The notes beneath the pieces are model-generated. The model was not told the DNA's origin. It worked only from the letters and a program-made list of their open reading frames with translations, and searched no databases. Made by a program: the position numbers and the translations under genes. This document shows positions 1 to 7,429 of a DNA stretch of 45,254 bases, piece after piece. The stretch lies in assembly GCA_963929535.1 (NCBI GenBank), contig CAWVIZ010000002.1:1-45254 (forward strand), given 5' to 3'. How positions within the stretch are numbered: position 1 is the stretch's first letter; each line of letters begins with the position of its first letter. The DNA is from Pullilachnospira sp963929535. GTDB lineage: Bacteria; Bacillota; Clostridia; Lachnospirales; Lachnospiraceae.

Positions 1-79
1 GCGGTTAGTGGGACTCGAACCCACACGGTCGCCCACTGGCACCTAAAACCAGCGCGTCTGCCAATTCCGCCATAACCGC
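1..79 (-). tRNA. tRNA-Leu (anticodon TAG), 3' end cut by window edge
   Basis: Last member of a minus-strand tRNA array. The 7-bp acceptor stem GCGGTTA/TAACCGC pairs perfectly, with the 5' G at 79. The anticodon arm CTGGT/GCCAG encloses the loop TTTAGGT, giving anticodon TAG (codon CUA). A long variable region follows, as expected for a class II tRNA. The discriminator base lies just outside the window. A rho-independent terminator sits between it and the upstream tRNA-Lys, so it may depend on read-through or on a weak promoter of its own. Confidence 0.93.
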
Positions 80-115
80 AAAAAATACGTTGGAAACGCT
101 TTCCGGGCTTGTCAA

Positions 116-143
116 ACAAAAAAGACAAGCCCTTCGGCTTGTC
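116..143 (-). terminator. Rho-independent terminator inside the tRNA array
   Basis: Minus-strand stem GACAAGCC / GGCTTGTC (8 bp, 4-nt loop) followed by six T and more T-rich sequence. It lies directly after tRNA-Lys and 37 bp before tRNA-Leu, so it should end most transcripts after the sixth tRNA. Confidence 0.8.
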
Positions 144-146
144 CAA

Positions 147-219
147 TGAGACATCGGGGATTCGAACCCCGGACAACTTGATTAAAAGTCAAGTGCTCTA
201 CCAACTGAGCTAATATCCC
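147..219 (-). tRNA. tRNA-Lys (TTT)
   Basis: 73-nt cloverleaf. Acceptor GGGATAT pairs with ATGTCTC (two G-T wobbles), discriminator A. Anticodon stem CTTGA/TCAAG encloses CTTTTAA, anticodon TTT. CCA is not encoded. Confidence 0.95.
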
Positions 220-224
220 ATAAC

Positions 225-296
225 CTGGGCTAGGCAGATTCGAACTGCCGAATGCAGGAGTCAAAGTCCTGTGCCTTACCGCTTGGCGATAGCCCA
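225..296 (-). tRNA. tRNA-Gln (TTG)
   Basis: 72-nt cloverleaf with acceptor TGGGCTA/TAGCCCA and discriminator G. Anticodon stem CAGGA/TCCTG encloses CTTTGAC, anticodon TTG. The T1-A72 pair is typical of bacterial glutamine tRNA. Confidence 0.95.
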
Positions 297-314
297 ACGA
301 ACGCCTTACGGCAG

Positions 315-389
315 GGTGGATACAGGGATTCGAACCCTGGGCCTCCAGAGCCACAATCTGGCGCGCTAACCAACTGCGCTATACCCACC
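315..389 (-). tRNA. tRNA-His (GTG)
   Basis: Acceptor GTGGGTA pairs with TATCCAC. An extra 5' G (position 389) faces discriminator C73 (position 315), the G-1:C73 identity pair of tRNA-His. The loop TTGTGGC gives anticodon GTG. Confidence 0.95.
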
Positions 390-420
390 ATACCTTTTAC
401 CGGAATACCGATAAAAGAAA

Positions 421-494
<74 letters not shown>

Positions 495-563
495 GTATGG
501 ATCGCATCATACTTTTCTGCAGCAAACTGCATTCCACAGCCTGCCATCTGCTCTATGATGCAG

Positions 564-634
564 AGCAGGTGATGGGAATCGAACCCACGTATCCAGCTTG
601 GAAGGCTGGTGTTCTACCATTGAACTACACCTGC
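564..634 (-). tRNA. tRNA-Gly (TCC)
   Basis: 71-nt cloverleaf with acceptor GCAGGTG/CACCTGC and discriminator T. Anticodon stem CCAGC/GCTGG encloses CTTCCAA, anticodon TCC. A second glycine tRNA (GCC) lies at 16.4 kb. Confidence 0.95.
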
Positions 635-657
635 ATGAACTTTTGCCACCTGGCGAC

Positions 658-732
658 TCGGGGTGACAGGATTCGAACCTGCGACCTCCTGGTCCCAAAC
701 CAGGCGCTCTAGCCAAGCTGAGCCACACCCCG
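658..732 (-). tRNA. tRNA-Pro (TGG)
   Basis: 75-nt cloverleaf with acceptor CGGGGTG/CACCCCG and discriminator A. Anticodon stem CCTGG/CCAGG encloses TTTGGGA, anticodon TGG. First gene of the array, nearest the promoter at 773-801. Confidence 0.95.
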
Positions 733-772
733 ACGAGTCTCGTGCTGTGCGCACTCATTCAGCACGAGACAT

Positions 773-801
773 ATTATATTATAGCAAGATTTAAAAGTCA
801 A
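773..801 (-). promoter_or_regulatory. Sigma-A promoter of the tRNA array
   Basis: Minus strand: -35 TTGACT (796-801), 17-bp spacer, -10 TATAAT (773-778). Runs of A (807-838 read on minus) sit just upstream of the -35 and resemble an UP element, fitting a strong stable-RNA promoter. An 11-bp inverted repeat (GTCTCGTGCTG / CAGCACGAGAC, 737-770) would form in the leader ahead of tRNA-Pro. Confidence 0.85.
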
Positions 802-954
802 CACTTTTTTTCATTTTTTTCACACTTTTTTGTGGCAGACCGCAGCGGTCCATCCTTCCGGCTTCACTGTTGCACCAGACTTCTTTTTCTATGGCATGGG
901 CGTATCCAAAGTTCAGTGCAGACGGTTATCGTTTTTAACCACGATGCCGTCCCC

Positions 955-1449
955 TCACCGCTGTTCCTCCAGATAATTCTGTGTGTAGTGGGCATATCCC
1001 TCTCTGTCGATTTCCATGATCAGAAAACCGGGCTTTCTCCCATTCTGACGGGGATAGGAAAGGCTTCCGGGATTCAGTACCACAAGATCATCCTGGATAT
1101 CCAGGTACGGCCGGTGCGTATGCCCGAACATGGCCACCTGAACGCCTCTGCTGCGAGCCTCCTCCTCCAGCATCTGGGTACCCATGGAAACTCCGTACAT
1201 ATGCCCGTGAGTCACCAGGATCTTATAACCTCCCAAAGTAATTTCTTCTTCCCTGGGAAGATCAGAAAAGTAATCATTGTTTCCTCTCACCAGGTAAGCC
1301 GGACATTCCGCGATCTGCCGGATATAATCCTCTCCGCCTTCCAGATCGCCGCAGTGGATCAGGGCGTCCACCGGCTTTACCTTACGCAGCACAGTCATCA
1401 GATTCCGCTCATGACCGTGGGTATCACTGACGACCAGGATCTTCATCAT
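955..1449 (-). CDS. Metallophosphoesterase, YfcE/MJ0936 family
   Basis: 164 aa, the usual length for this small phosphodiesterase family. Visible metal-binding motifs are SDTHG near the N-terminus, HCGD (about residue 32), RGNND (about 55), THGH (about 80) and FGHTH (about 109), which together make the two-metal site. The preferred substrate in the cell is not evident. The start ATG overlaps the rdgB stop by 4 bp (ATGA), so the two are translationally coupled. It is the last protein gene of the operon that begins with yfcE at 3762. It is one of two phosphoesterases of the same fold in that operon. Confidence 0.9.
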   Translation of the reverse strand: MMKILVVSDTHGHERNLMTVLRKVKPVDALIHCGDLEGGEDYIRQIAECPAYLVRGNNDYFSDLPREEEITLGGYKILVTHGHMYGVSMGTQMLEEEARSRGVQVAMFGHTHRPYLDIQDDLVVLNPGSLSYPRQNGRKPGFLIMEIDREGYAHYTQNYLEEQR

Positions 1450-2045
1450 AATTCCAGCCGTTTTCTAAGTTCTTCCTTCATCCTCCGCAGAGCCCTGCCT
1501 CTGTGGCTGATCTCATTTTTCTGCTGATCTGTAAGCTGGGCGGTAGTACATCCCAGTTCGGGCACTACGAAAATGGGATCATAACCAAAGCCATTTTCCC
1601 CCTTTTCCTGGTAACCGATCCTGCCTTCGATCACCCCCGGGGTTGTGATGATCTCCCCATCCGGAAACGCCGCTGCGATCTGACATACAAATCTGGCGGT
1701 ACGCTCTTCCTCCGGTACCCCTTCCAGGCGCTGGATCAGATTTCGGTTCTTAATATGATAGGAAGTATTCTCCCCCATATACCTGGCAGAATAGATCCCC
1801 GGCTCTCCATTCAGATAATCAATCTCCAGACCCGAATCATCCGCCAGGGTCAGCTCGCCTGTCAGCTCCATCACCGTCTTTGCCTTGATCCTGGCGTTTT
1901 CCTCAAAGCTTTCTCCATCTTCCAGAATATCCACGTTGACCCCGGCATCCCGCATGGAGATCACTTCCACATTGAGATCCGCCAGAATCTCCCGTACCTC
2001 TTTCATCTTTCCCTCATTGCCCGTGGCAAACAGTATTCTTTTCAT
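1446..2045 (-). CDS. rdgB: XTP/dITP diphosphatase (RdgB/HAM1)
   Basis: 199 aa. Hydrolyses non-canonical purine triphosphates (XTP, dITP, ITP) to monophosphates and so keeps them out of DNA and RNA. Family signatures are the N-terminal ATGNEGK phosphate-binding motif, LADDSGLEID with its acidic catalytic residues, GEPGIYSARYMG, GFGYDPIF and the C-terminal SHRGRAL. The start codon lies 32 bp inside the 3' end of the RNA methyltransferase gene, and the 3' end shares ATGA with the phosphoesterase gene, so the three are tightly coupled. Confidence 0.95.
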   Translation of the reverse strand: MKRILFATGNEGKMKEVREILADLNVEVISMRDAGVNVDILEDGESFEENARIKAKTVMELTGELTLADDSGLEIDYLNGEPGIYSARYMGENTSYHIKNRNLIQRLEGVPEEERTARFVCQIAAAFPDGEIITTPGVIEGRIGYQEKGENGFGYDPIFVVPELGCTTAQLTDQQKNEISHRGRALRRMKEELRKRLEL

Positions 2046-3210
2046 CCGCTTTTCTCTCCTGTTCTGTCCGGCGCTTCGGCGGTTTCGGTCCTAAAAACTG
2101 GTATAAATATGCCCGAAGCATTCCATTATATATTTTTCGGTTTCTGTCAGCTTTTCTTCCTATATATCTCTCTGTGTCCTCATAGCTGGTAAGCAGATAC
2201 ATGGACCAGTCCTGCAGCCGGGAAAATCCTTCTCCGATCTCCCGATACAGCTCCGGCAGTTTCTCCTTTTCCTCCAGCCGTTCCCCATACGGGGGATTGG
2301 TCACCAGAAACCCATACCTGCCCCGGTGATTCATCCGGTTCACCGGTCTCTGCTGGAAATGGATCATCCCATCCACCCCTGCAGCGGCCGCATTTTCACG
2401 GGCTGCCTTCACCGCCGCCGGATCAATGTCAAATCCCTGGATATCCGTTCCGGCCGGAATCTCTATCAGATCCCCGGCCTCATTTACCGCCTCATACCAG
2501 CATTTCCCGGGCACCAGATTCTTCCATTGCTCAGCAGTAAAAGAACGGTTCATACCAGGCGCTATATTGGCTGCGATCATAGCCGCTTCGATGGGAAATG
2601 TTCCGCTTCCGCAGAAAGGATCCAGAAAAATCCTGTCTTTCTTCCAGGGCGTCAGCAGGATGATCCCCGCTGCCAGCGTCTCCGCCGCCGGAGCCTTCAC
2701 AGTCATCTTCCGATATCCCCGCTTGTGAAGCGGTATTCCGGTGGTATCCAGACCGATCACTGCCTCGTCCTTAAGGATCGTCACCCGAACGGGATACTCA
2801 GCTCCGCTCTCCGGGAACCAGGTGAGTCCGTAATGGGCTCCCAGCCGCTCCACCATGGCTTTCTTCATAATGGACTGGATATCCGGTCCGCTGAACAGCC
2901 GGCTCTTCACCGAAGTAGCTTTGGTCACCCAAAATCTGCCATCCCTGGGAATATACCGTTCCCAGGGCAGCGCCTTGGTCCCCTCAAACAATTCGTCAAA
3001 GGTGGAGGCCTTGACGGTTCCCACCTTCAGCAGGATCCTGTCCGCTGTCCTCAGAAAAATATTGGCATCCGCAATCGCCTGGGCATCTCCCAGAAATGTT
3101 ACCTTTCCATCCTCTACCCGGCTGACCTCATAGCCCAGATCCAGGATCTCCCGTTTCAGCACTGCCTCCATCCCCCAGTGGCAGGGGGCAATCAGTTCAA
3201 ACAGTTCCAT
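2014..3210 (-). CDS. THUMP-domain class I SAM-dependent RNA methyltransferase (RlmL-like)
   Basis: 398 aa. The N-terminal third is THUMP-like; the rest is a Rossmann methyltransferase with SAM motif DPFCGSGTFPIEAAM (about residue 196) and catalytic NPPYGERL (about 305), typical of base N-methylation. It matches the N-terminal half of E. coli RlmKL (23S rRNA m2G2445) and the B. subtilis YpsC family, so 23S rRNA guanine methylation is the likely role; the exact base is an inference. Start ATG follows GGGAGGGAG. The basic tail (KPPKRR...) overlaps the rdgB start. Confidence 0.88.
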   Translation of the reverse strand: MELFELIAPCHWGMEAVLKREILDLGYEVSRVEDGKVTFLGDAQAIADANIFLRTADRILLKVGTVKASTFDELFEGTKALPWERYIPRDGRFWVTKATSVKSRLFSGPDIQSIMKKAMVERLGAHYGLTWFPESGAEYPVRVTILKDEAVIGLDTTGIPLHKRGYRKMTVKAPAAETLAAGIILLTPWKKDRIFLDPFCGSGTFPIEAAMIAANIAPGMNRSFTAEQWKNLVPGKCWYEAVNEAGDLIEIPAGTDIQGFDIDPAAVKAARENAAAAGVDGMIHFQQRPVNRMNHRGRYGFLVTNPPYGERLEEKEKLPELYREIGEGFSRLQDWSMYLLTSYEDTERYIGRKADRNRKIYNGMLRAYLYQFLGPKPPKRRTEQERKADEKNTVCHGQ

Positions 3211-3219
3211 GCTCCCTCC

Positions 3220-3762
3220 CTATAGCTCCAGGCTTTTTACGATCTCACCGTCAAATCCCTTAATGGTAAATACTCCGCGCTCCAAAACCGCATACGTGGG
3301 AATATTTCCTTCCTTGGGAAGGGATACGGACCCCGGGTTCAGGATCGTATACTCTTCCAGCTTTTCCGCTCTCAGCACATGGGTATGGCCGTGGAGGAAA
3401 ATATCTCCTTTTTTCATGGGCGGCAGGTTCCCTTCGTGATATATATGTCCATGGCTTAAATAAATGATCTTTCCCTCCGTTTCCAGGATCCCGTAATCCG
3501 CCAGAACCGGAAATTCCAGCACCATCTGATCCACCTCTGCTTCGCAGTTTCCCCGCACACTGTAGATGCAGTCCTTTCTGGGATTCAGCATGGCGATCAC
3601 TTCCTTGGGCGCATATTCTCTGGGAAGGTCATTTCTTGGGCCATGGTAAAGGATGTCCCCCAAAAGCACCAGGCGCCCGGCCTGCTCCCTGTCAAAGGCA
3701 TCCAGCATTTTTCTGCAGTAATACGCAGATCCATGTATATCCGACGCAATCATATATTTCAT
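3220..3762 (-). CDS. yfcE: Phosphodiesterase, YfcE family
   Basis: 180 aa. A start at ATG 3762 is chosen because it is preceded by AGGAGAG at good spacing; the frame stays open 41 codons further upstream but that part has no family similarity. Motifs of the calcineurin-like fold are ASDIHGS (residues 5-11), LLGDILYHGPRND, VRGNCE, LSHGH and LHGHTH. E. coli YfcE hydrolyses phosphodiester model substrates with Mn2+; the cellular substrate is unclear. It is the first gene of a run yfcE-methyltransferase-rdgB-phosphoesterase, with 9 bp to the next gene. About 215 bp upstream (3763-3978) hold no gene. Confidence 0.9.
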   Translation of the reverse strand: MKYMIASDIHGSAYYCRKMLDAFDREQAGRLVLLGDILYHGPRNDLPREYAPKEVIAMLNPRKDCIYSVRGNCEAEVDQMVLEFPVLADYGILETEGKIIYLSHGHIYHEGNLPPMKKGDIFLHGHTHVLRAEKLEEYTILNPGSVSLPKEGNIPTYAVLERGVFTIKGFDGEIVKSLEL

Positions 3763-3978
3763 AATCTTCTCTCCTGGCAATTCGGCCTTAAACCGGCCCG
3801 TATTTTTCCGGGGGAGCTGCCGCGTACCATCTGTCAGCTCCTGATTCCCGCGGCAGTCCCCTTGATTTTTCCTTATCCGGCTCATACTTTCCGTTATCGG
3901 TCATATGCAGCCGTTCTCTCTTTTCCTTTCCTGAGCAGCCCGGCAAAAGGCCGACCAGTTACGATTATTCTACTATGA

Positions 3979-4290
3979 TTAACGGGAAAACACAAGATTT
4001 CTTCCCCGATATTCTGAAATTCCACCGATCACCGTTGCCGCCTGATATCCCATTCTCACCAGTTCTCTGGCAGCCATCATGCTGGCGGAGCCGTGTTCAC
4101 AGTAGAGCACCGCCAACTGCCCGGCAGGCAGCTTCCAGACAGTCTTTCCCTCCTCATAAGGAATATTCACCGCGGAACGGATATGGGTCCTGGCATACTC
4201 CCGGGGAGAGCGCACATCCACCAGCAGCACATCCGGACGGTCCACATAGCTGTCCAGTTCCCCCGCGGAGATCAATTGTATGCTTCTCAT
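3979..4290 (-). CDS. Single-domain rhodanese-like protein
   Basis: 103 aa. Start ATG 4290 is preceded by AAAGGAG with 6-nt spacing; upstream in-frame codons lack a ribosome site. One rhodanese domain: LLVDVRSPREYARTHI near residues 22-38 and the active-site loop YCEHGSAS with catalytic Cys64. Such proteins carry persulfide sulfur; partner and pathway are unknown. The loop (C-EHGSA-S) is of the type seen in small bacterial sulfurtransferases. It appears monocistronic, with a strong terminator hairpin 65 bp upstream closing the preceding gene. Confidence 0.85.
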   Translation of the reverse strand: MRSIQLISAGELDSYVDRPDVLLVDVRSPREYARTHIRSAVNIPYEEGKTVWKLPAGQLAVLYCEHGSASMMAARELVRMGYQAATVIGGISEYRGRNLVFSR

Positions 4291-4355
4291 AAAAAACTCC
4301 TTTTTTATTAATCTATGCGCCTTTTCACCAAAAGCCTTCACCCCAGAATCTTCGG

Positions 4356-4412
4356 GAAATCACAGGAAAAGGAGCTGCGGAATGATTCCGCAGCTCCTTT
4401 TCCTGTGATTTC
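4356..4412. terminator. Perfect 27-bp hairpin, bidirectional terminator
   Basis: Stem 4356-4382 / 4386-4412 is a perfect 27-bp inverted repeat with a 3-nt loop. Its inner part is AAAAGGAGCTGCGG ... CCGCAGCTCCTTTT, a GC stem flanked by A and T runs in either direction. It follows the small gene at 4429-4596 by 16 bp. Confidence 0.75.
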
Positions 4413-4428
4413 ACGGTACAGGTCTCTT

Positions 4429-4596
4429 TTAATAACGGTCTGTCATATACTCATCCGAAGCGCTGTTGTTGCTTTTATTTTTGGACGCGTTCTTGGAAGA
4501 GTTGTTTTTCTGGGAGTCCTGATGACAGTTCATCTCTTTTGCACTGTTGTTTACCTTATTCTTTGTGTTATTTTCATTGCTGTAGTTCTTGGACAT
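4429..4596 (-). CDS. Small Asn/Lys/Ser-rich protein, 55 aa, possibly spore-associated
   Basis: Reading 4596 to 4429 on minus gives 55 residues starting MSKNYSNENN and ending DEYMTDRY. The start follows a perfect AGGAGG with 7-nt spacing. The protein is hydrophilic with many N, K and S residues, one Cys, no membrane segment and no known domain that I recognise. The composition recalls small acid-soluble spore proteins of the gamma type but there is no clear sequence match. A sigma-G-like promoter (4666-4695) supports forespore expression, as inference. A strong hairpin follows the stop. Confidence 0.75.
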   Translation of the reverse strand: MSKNYSNENNTKNKVNNSAKEMNCHQDSQKNNSSKNASKNKSNNSASDEYMTDRY

Positions 4597-4665
4597 GGTT
4601 CATTCCTCCTGTAAATCTGAAAATTGTATCTCGACTCTCATCCTGTGGGAATCGGATTACAACCT

Positions 4666-4695
4666 TAGTATTACAAAAACATCTACAATTATTCA
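4666..4695 (-). promoter_or_regulatory. Candidate sigma-G promoter before the 55-aa gene
   Basis: Minus strand: TGAATA (4690-4695), 17-bp spacer, AATACTA (4666-4672). The sigma-G consensus in Bacillus is about TGAATA-N17/18-CATACTA, so 12 of 13 positions match. It lies about 70 bp before the start codon. Confidence 0.5.
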
Positions 4696-4816
4696 TTTCT
4701 TTGTTGCAATTTTTACCAATCTGTATTATAATCATTCTTGTAAAAAGAATTTACCCTTCAAAAAATTTTTTTTACAATTAATAACCCCTTATTAATTATT
4801 TATACTCCCCTCGAAA

Positions 4817-4839
4817 CCCCGGCAGCTCCCCTGCCGGGG
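4817..4839. repeat. 9-bp GC hairpin
   Basis: CCCCGGCAG / CTGCCGGGG with a 5-nt loop, in the AT-rich gap 4597-4922. The poor T-tract on either side makes terminator function uncertain. The remainder of this gap is AT-rich leader for the 55-aa gene. Confidence 0.5.
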
Positions 4840-4863
4840 CTTCACTTTGCCCGGAAATATTTT

Positions 4864-4903
4864 CAGGGCCAGACGTCACTCCCGCGAGTGACGTCTGGCC
4901 CTG
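4864..4903 (-). terminator. Perfect 18-bp hairpin after the first Na/Pi cotransporter gene
   Basis: Inverted repeat of 18 bp (4864-4881 / 4886-4903) with a 4-nt CCGC loop, 20 bp after the stop of the transporter gene. On minus it is followed by AAAATATTT rather than a clean T run, so it is a terminator-like element of moderate certainty. Confidence 0.55.
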
Positions 4904-4922
4904 TTCCAAGCTGTCCGTTCTT

Positions 4923-6563
4923 TTATGCGCTTACTTTTCCCATTCCCATTTCTTCGCCAATATTCAGAATATGATCTCCGATCCGCTCAAAATCCGTAAG
5001 CATCTCCGAATACAGTACGCAGGCTTCATCAGAGCAGTGGCCTCCATGAAGTCTGGCCATCTGGTTGGAACGATACTGTTCCGTCATATCATCCATTTTC
5101 TGTTCCAGAGCCTGAATGTCCCCGATATCATTCTCCATTTCCTCTCCCATGGACTTCAAGCGGCCGATAGCTTCCAGACTGACCTTCTGCATGCTGCGGA
5201 TTTCCTCCTGGGCCGCAGATGAAAAACGGATACCTTTTTTCTCCATCATCCTGGTGTACTCGCAAATGTTCACCGCATGATCTCCGATTCGTTCCAAATT
5301 GCTGCACACCTTAAACAGGGCGCTGATATATTGGGTGGTCTGGGGATTTGATTCTTTCACCAGGATATGGGAAATATACCTGGAAATCTCTTTGTTCAGG
5401 AAATCGATATATTCCTCTCTCTGGGCCACTTCCTCAAGCTTCCTGGCAGACCCCTCGCAGACCGCCTCGAAGCTGTCCCGCACATTTTCTTCTGCCATTT
5501 CCATCATACGGAACAACTCGTTCCGGATACTGTTGAGGGAAATGGCGGAAAGCCCGATCCGGGATTCCCTTTTGTTCTCAGCCGGCTGGATGTACTCCAG
5601 ATGCATGGTCTCTTCCTTCTCTTCTCCCCGCTCCGGAAGGATCCTGGTGGCAAGTCCGGCAAGCTGCACACCGAAGGGAAGGAGCAGCAGCGTGGTCACC
5701 ACATTAAACAGCGTATGCATATTGGCGATCTGAGCGGCTACATTGTCCGGCGTAAAGCTCTCCACCAGACTGGTGAGCGGCGTCAGGATACATATCACTG
5801 TAAAGATCGTTGTTCCGATCACATTGAACATCAGGTGGATCACGGTAGTCCTCTTGGCATTTCTGCTGGTTCCGATGGATGCCAGCACTGCTGTGATACA
5901 CGTTCCGATATTCTGTCCGAAAAGCACAAACACCGCGTTGGGCAGTGTGATCAGCCCACTGGTTGCCAGCGCCTGCAGGATTCCCACTGATGCGGAGGAA
6001 GACTGGATGATGGCCGTAAACACCGCGCCCGCCAGGATTCCCAGAACAGGATTGGAAAATCTGGTCATCAGAGATACAAAGGCTTCTGAATCCCTCAGAG
6101 GCATCATAGCGGAGCTCATCATCTCCATACCGATGAAAAGCACACCCAGGCCGGCCACGATCTGACCGATATGATGTACTTTTTCTTTCTTGATAAATAC
6201 CACCATTACCACGCCGATAAATGCAAACAACGGCGCCAGGACTCCCACATCCAGAGCGATCAGCTGGCCGGTGATGGTGGTACCGATATTGGCTCCCATA
6301 ATGATCCACACCGCCTGCCGAAGCGTCATCATTCCGGAATTTACAAAGCCCACCACCATTACAGTGGTAGCCGATGACGACTGGATCACTGCTGTGATCC
6401 CGGCTCCTACTAAAACGCCCAGAAAACGATTGGACGTCAGCTTTTCCAGAATTTTCTTCATCTTGTTTCCTGCGGCCGCTTCCAGGCCGCCGCTCATCAT
6501 CTGCATTCCATACAGAAACAGAGCAAGTCCCCCCAAAAGGCTCAAAAAGTCTGTAATTTTCAT
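4923..6563 (-). CDS. nptA: Na/Pi-cotransporter II family protein with C-terminal PhoU domain
   Basis: 546 aa. Start ATG 6563 follows GGAGGAAGAGG; further upstream in-frame codons look untranslated. The N-terminal 330 residues hold about eight membrane segments in two inverted halves, each with the family's QSSSA motif (residues 61-65 and about 210), which lines the sodium/phosphate site. Residues from about 350 on are soluble, helical and PhoU-like, with two related halves (ERIGDHAVNICEYT and ERIGDHILNIGEEM). The role is sodium-driven phosphate uptake or export with a regulatory PhoU module. A paralogue lies next to phoB/phoR at 11268-13022. A Pho-box-like site lies upstream. Confidence 0.9.
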   Translation of the reverse strand: MKITDFLSLLGGLALFLYGMQMMSGGLEAAAGNKMKKILEKLTSNRFLGVLVGAGITAVIQSSSATTVMVVGFVNSGMMTLRQAVWIIMGANIGTTITGQLIALDVGVLAPLFAFIGVVMVVFIKKEKVHHIGQIVAGLGVLFIGMEMMSSAMMPLRDSEAFVSLMTRFSNPVLGILAGAVFTAIIQSSSASVGILQALATSGLITLPNAVFVLFGQNIGTCITAVLASIGTSRNAKRTTVIHLMFNVIGTTIFTVICILTPLTSLVESFTPDNVAAQIANMHTLFNVVTTLLLLPFGVQLAGLATRILPERGEEKEETMHLEYIQPAENKRESRIGLSAISLNSIRNELFRMMEMAEENVRDSFEAVCEGSARKLEEVAQREEYIDFLNKEISRYISHILVKESNPQTTQYISALFKVCSNLERIGDHAVNICEYTRMMEKKGIRFSSAAQEEIRSMQKVSLEAIGRLKSMGEEMENDIGDIQALEQKMDDMTEQYRSNQMARLHGGHCSDEACVLYSEMLTDFERIGDHILNIGEEMGMGKVSA

Positions 6564-6652
6564 CCTCTTCCTCCAGTTATTTTCTTCTTCTCTTAACGTA
6601 ATATTTACTCTTTCTTTATTTATATACAATATTCTCCAGTAATGCGCAATAA

Positions 6653-6683
6653 ATTATACATAGATTTAACATAACTTTACTTA
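6653..6683 (-). promoter_or_regulatory. Pho-box-like repeats and -10 before the first nptA gene
   Basis: The core ACATAGATTTAACAT (6658-6672) is identical to that before the second nptA gene. Here it reads on the plus strand as TTATACATAGA / TTTAACATAAC / TTTACTT, about 11 bp apart, like PhoP-box repeats of Gram-positives. The complementary strand carries a TATAAT -10 (6653-6658) with no good -35, as expected of an activated promoter. Confidence 0.55.
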
Positions 6684-6710
6684 TTTCTAACCATTTTTAT
6701 CCTTTTTAAC

Positions 6711-6860
6711 CGCTCATCGTACCGCCCGGCAAATGACTGCTGATGCAGGCATCTTCGTCGCTTGCCGGGCTTATGCTCACCTCGCGGCTTTGCCGCTCAC
6801 TGTACCGCCCGGCAAATGACTGCTGATGCAAGCATCTTCGTCGCTTGCCGGGCTTATGCT
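6711..6860. repeat. Tandem 83-bp palindromic repeat, two copies
   Basis: Two copies with 83-bp period. Each holds an imperfect hairpin (6724-6770 and 6807-6853): arms GCCCGGCAA / TTGCCGGGC and apex GATGC-NN-GCATC. The copies differ by one base in the hairpin. A related hairpin is at 14290-14334. They occupy much of the 380-bp gap 6564-6943; no gene is seen there. Confidence 0.8.
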
Positions 6861-6861
6861 C

Positions 6862-6897
6862 AAAAAAACAGGCTCTCCGGTATTTTCCGGAAGAGCC
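6862..6897 (-). terminator. Rho-independent terminator of the capA-DUF1700 operon
   Basis: Minus-strand stem GGCTCTTCCGG / CCGGAGAGCC with a short loop, followed by TGTTTTTTT. It lies 46 bp after the DUF1700 gene stop. Confidence 0.85.
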
Positions 6898-6943
6898 TTT
6901 CAGTCCGTTTTCTGCGATCTCCTGTCTTCCCGCAGTTTCTTTT

Positions 6944-7414
6944 TTATCTTCTGTTTCTCAGCCAGCCCAGCAGCCAGACCACCAGCAGAACCGGTATCAA
7001 TACCGGCAGTACCAGGGACAGCACAGAGCCCACCAGCCAGAAGATCAGAGCCAGGATCAGCACCAGAAGGATCCCGGCAATCAGGCAGCCGGTCTGGCCG
7101 CTGATGTGGATCGTATGGGGCCGGGCGTGCTCCCTCCGGTACTCACTTTCATATCCGTAATCTTCCGGTTCCTGATACACCGTTCCGGCCGCCCTATCGG
7201 AAGTTTCCTCCTCTGCCTGGGCTGCATCCATAATGGAGCGGGCGATCAGCAGAGGATCTCCCAGTTCCTCCAGCACCTGCTTCTCCGTCTTTCCTCCTGC
7301 CGTCTGCTCCCGGATATATCGTTCATAATAGGCCACATGCTCCTGCACTTTTGCAGTGGGCAAAACCTGCGCCAGTCTTCTTCCCAGAGTATCCAAAAAT
7401 TCTGTCTTATTCAT
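6944..7414 (-). CDS. DUF1700-like (HAAS) membrane protein
   Basis: 156 aa. The N-terminal 60 residues (MNKTEFLDTLGRRL ... VLEELGDPLLIARSI) are a HAAS/DUF1700-type helical module that in other bacteria pairs with PadR-like regulators or sits on membrane proteins. Residues about 65-95 are a polar, Glu/Tyr-rich linker; about 105-152 are strongly hydrophobic and form two membrane segments, ending in RNRR. The function is unknown. It starts 15 bp after capA, hence one operon, and is followed by a clear terminator. No PadR gene is in the window. Confidence 0.75.
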   Translation of the reverse strand: MNKTEFLDTLGRRLAQVLPTAKVQEHVAYYERYIREQTAGGKTEKQVLEELGDPLLIARSIMDAAQAEEETSDRAAGTVYQEPEDYGYESEYRREHARPHTIHISGQTGCLIAGILLVLILALIFWLVGSVLSLVLPVLIPVLLVVWLLGWLRNRR

Positions 7415-7429
7415 CCCTTCATCCTTTTC

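Noticed and set aside
900..950. Terminator for the phosphoesterase gene at 955
   Set aside because: The possible stem (GACGG...CCGTC with internal mismatches) lacks a T run on the minus strand.
3979..4290. Rhodanese as a sulfur donor for ThiI
   Set aside because: ThiI lies 34 kb away and the adjacent cysteine desulfurase is a sufficient donor; nothing in the sequence links the two.
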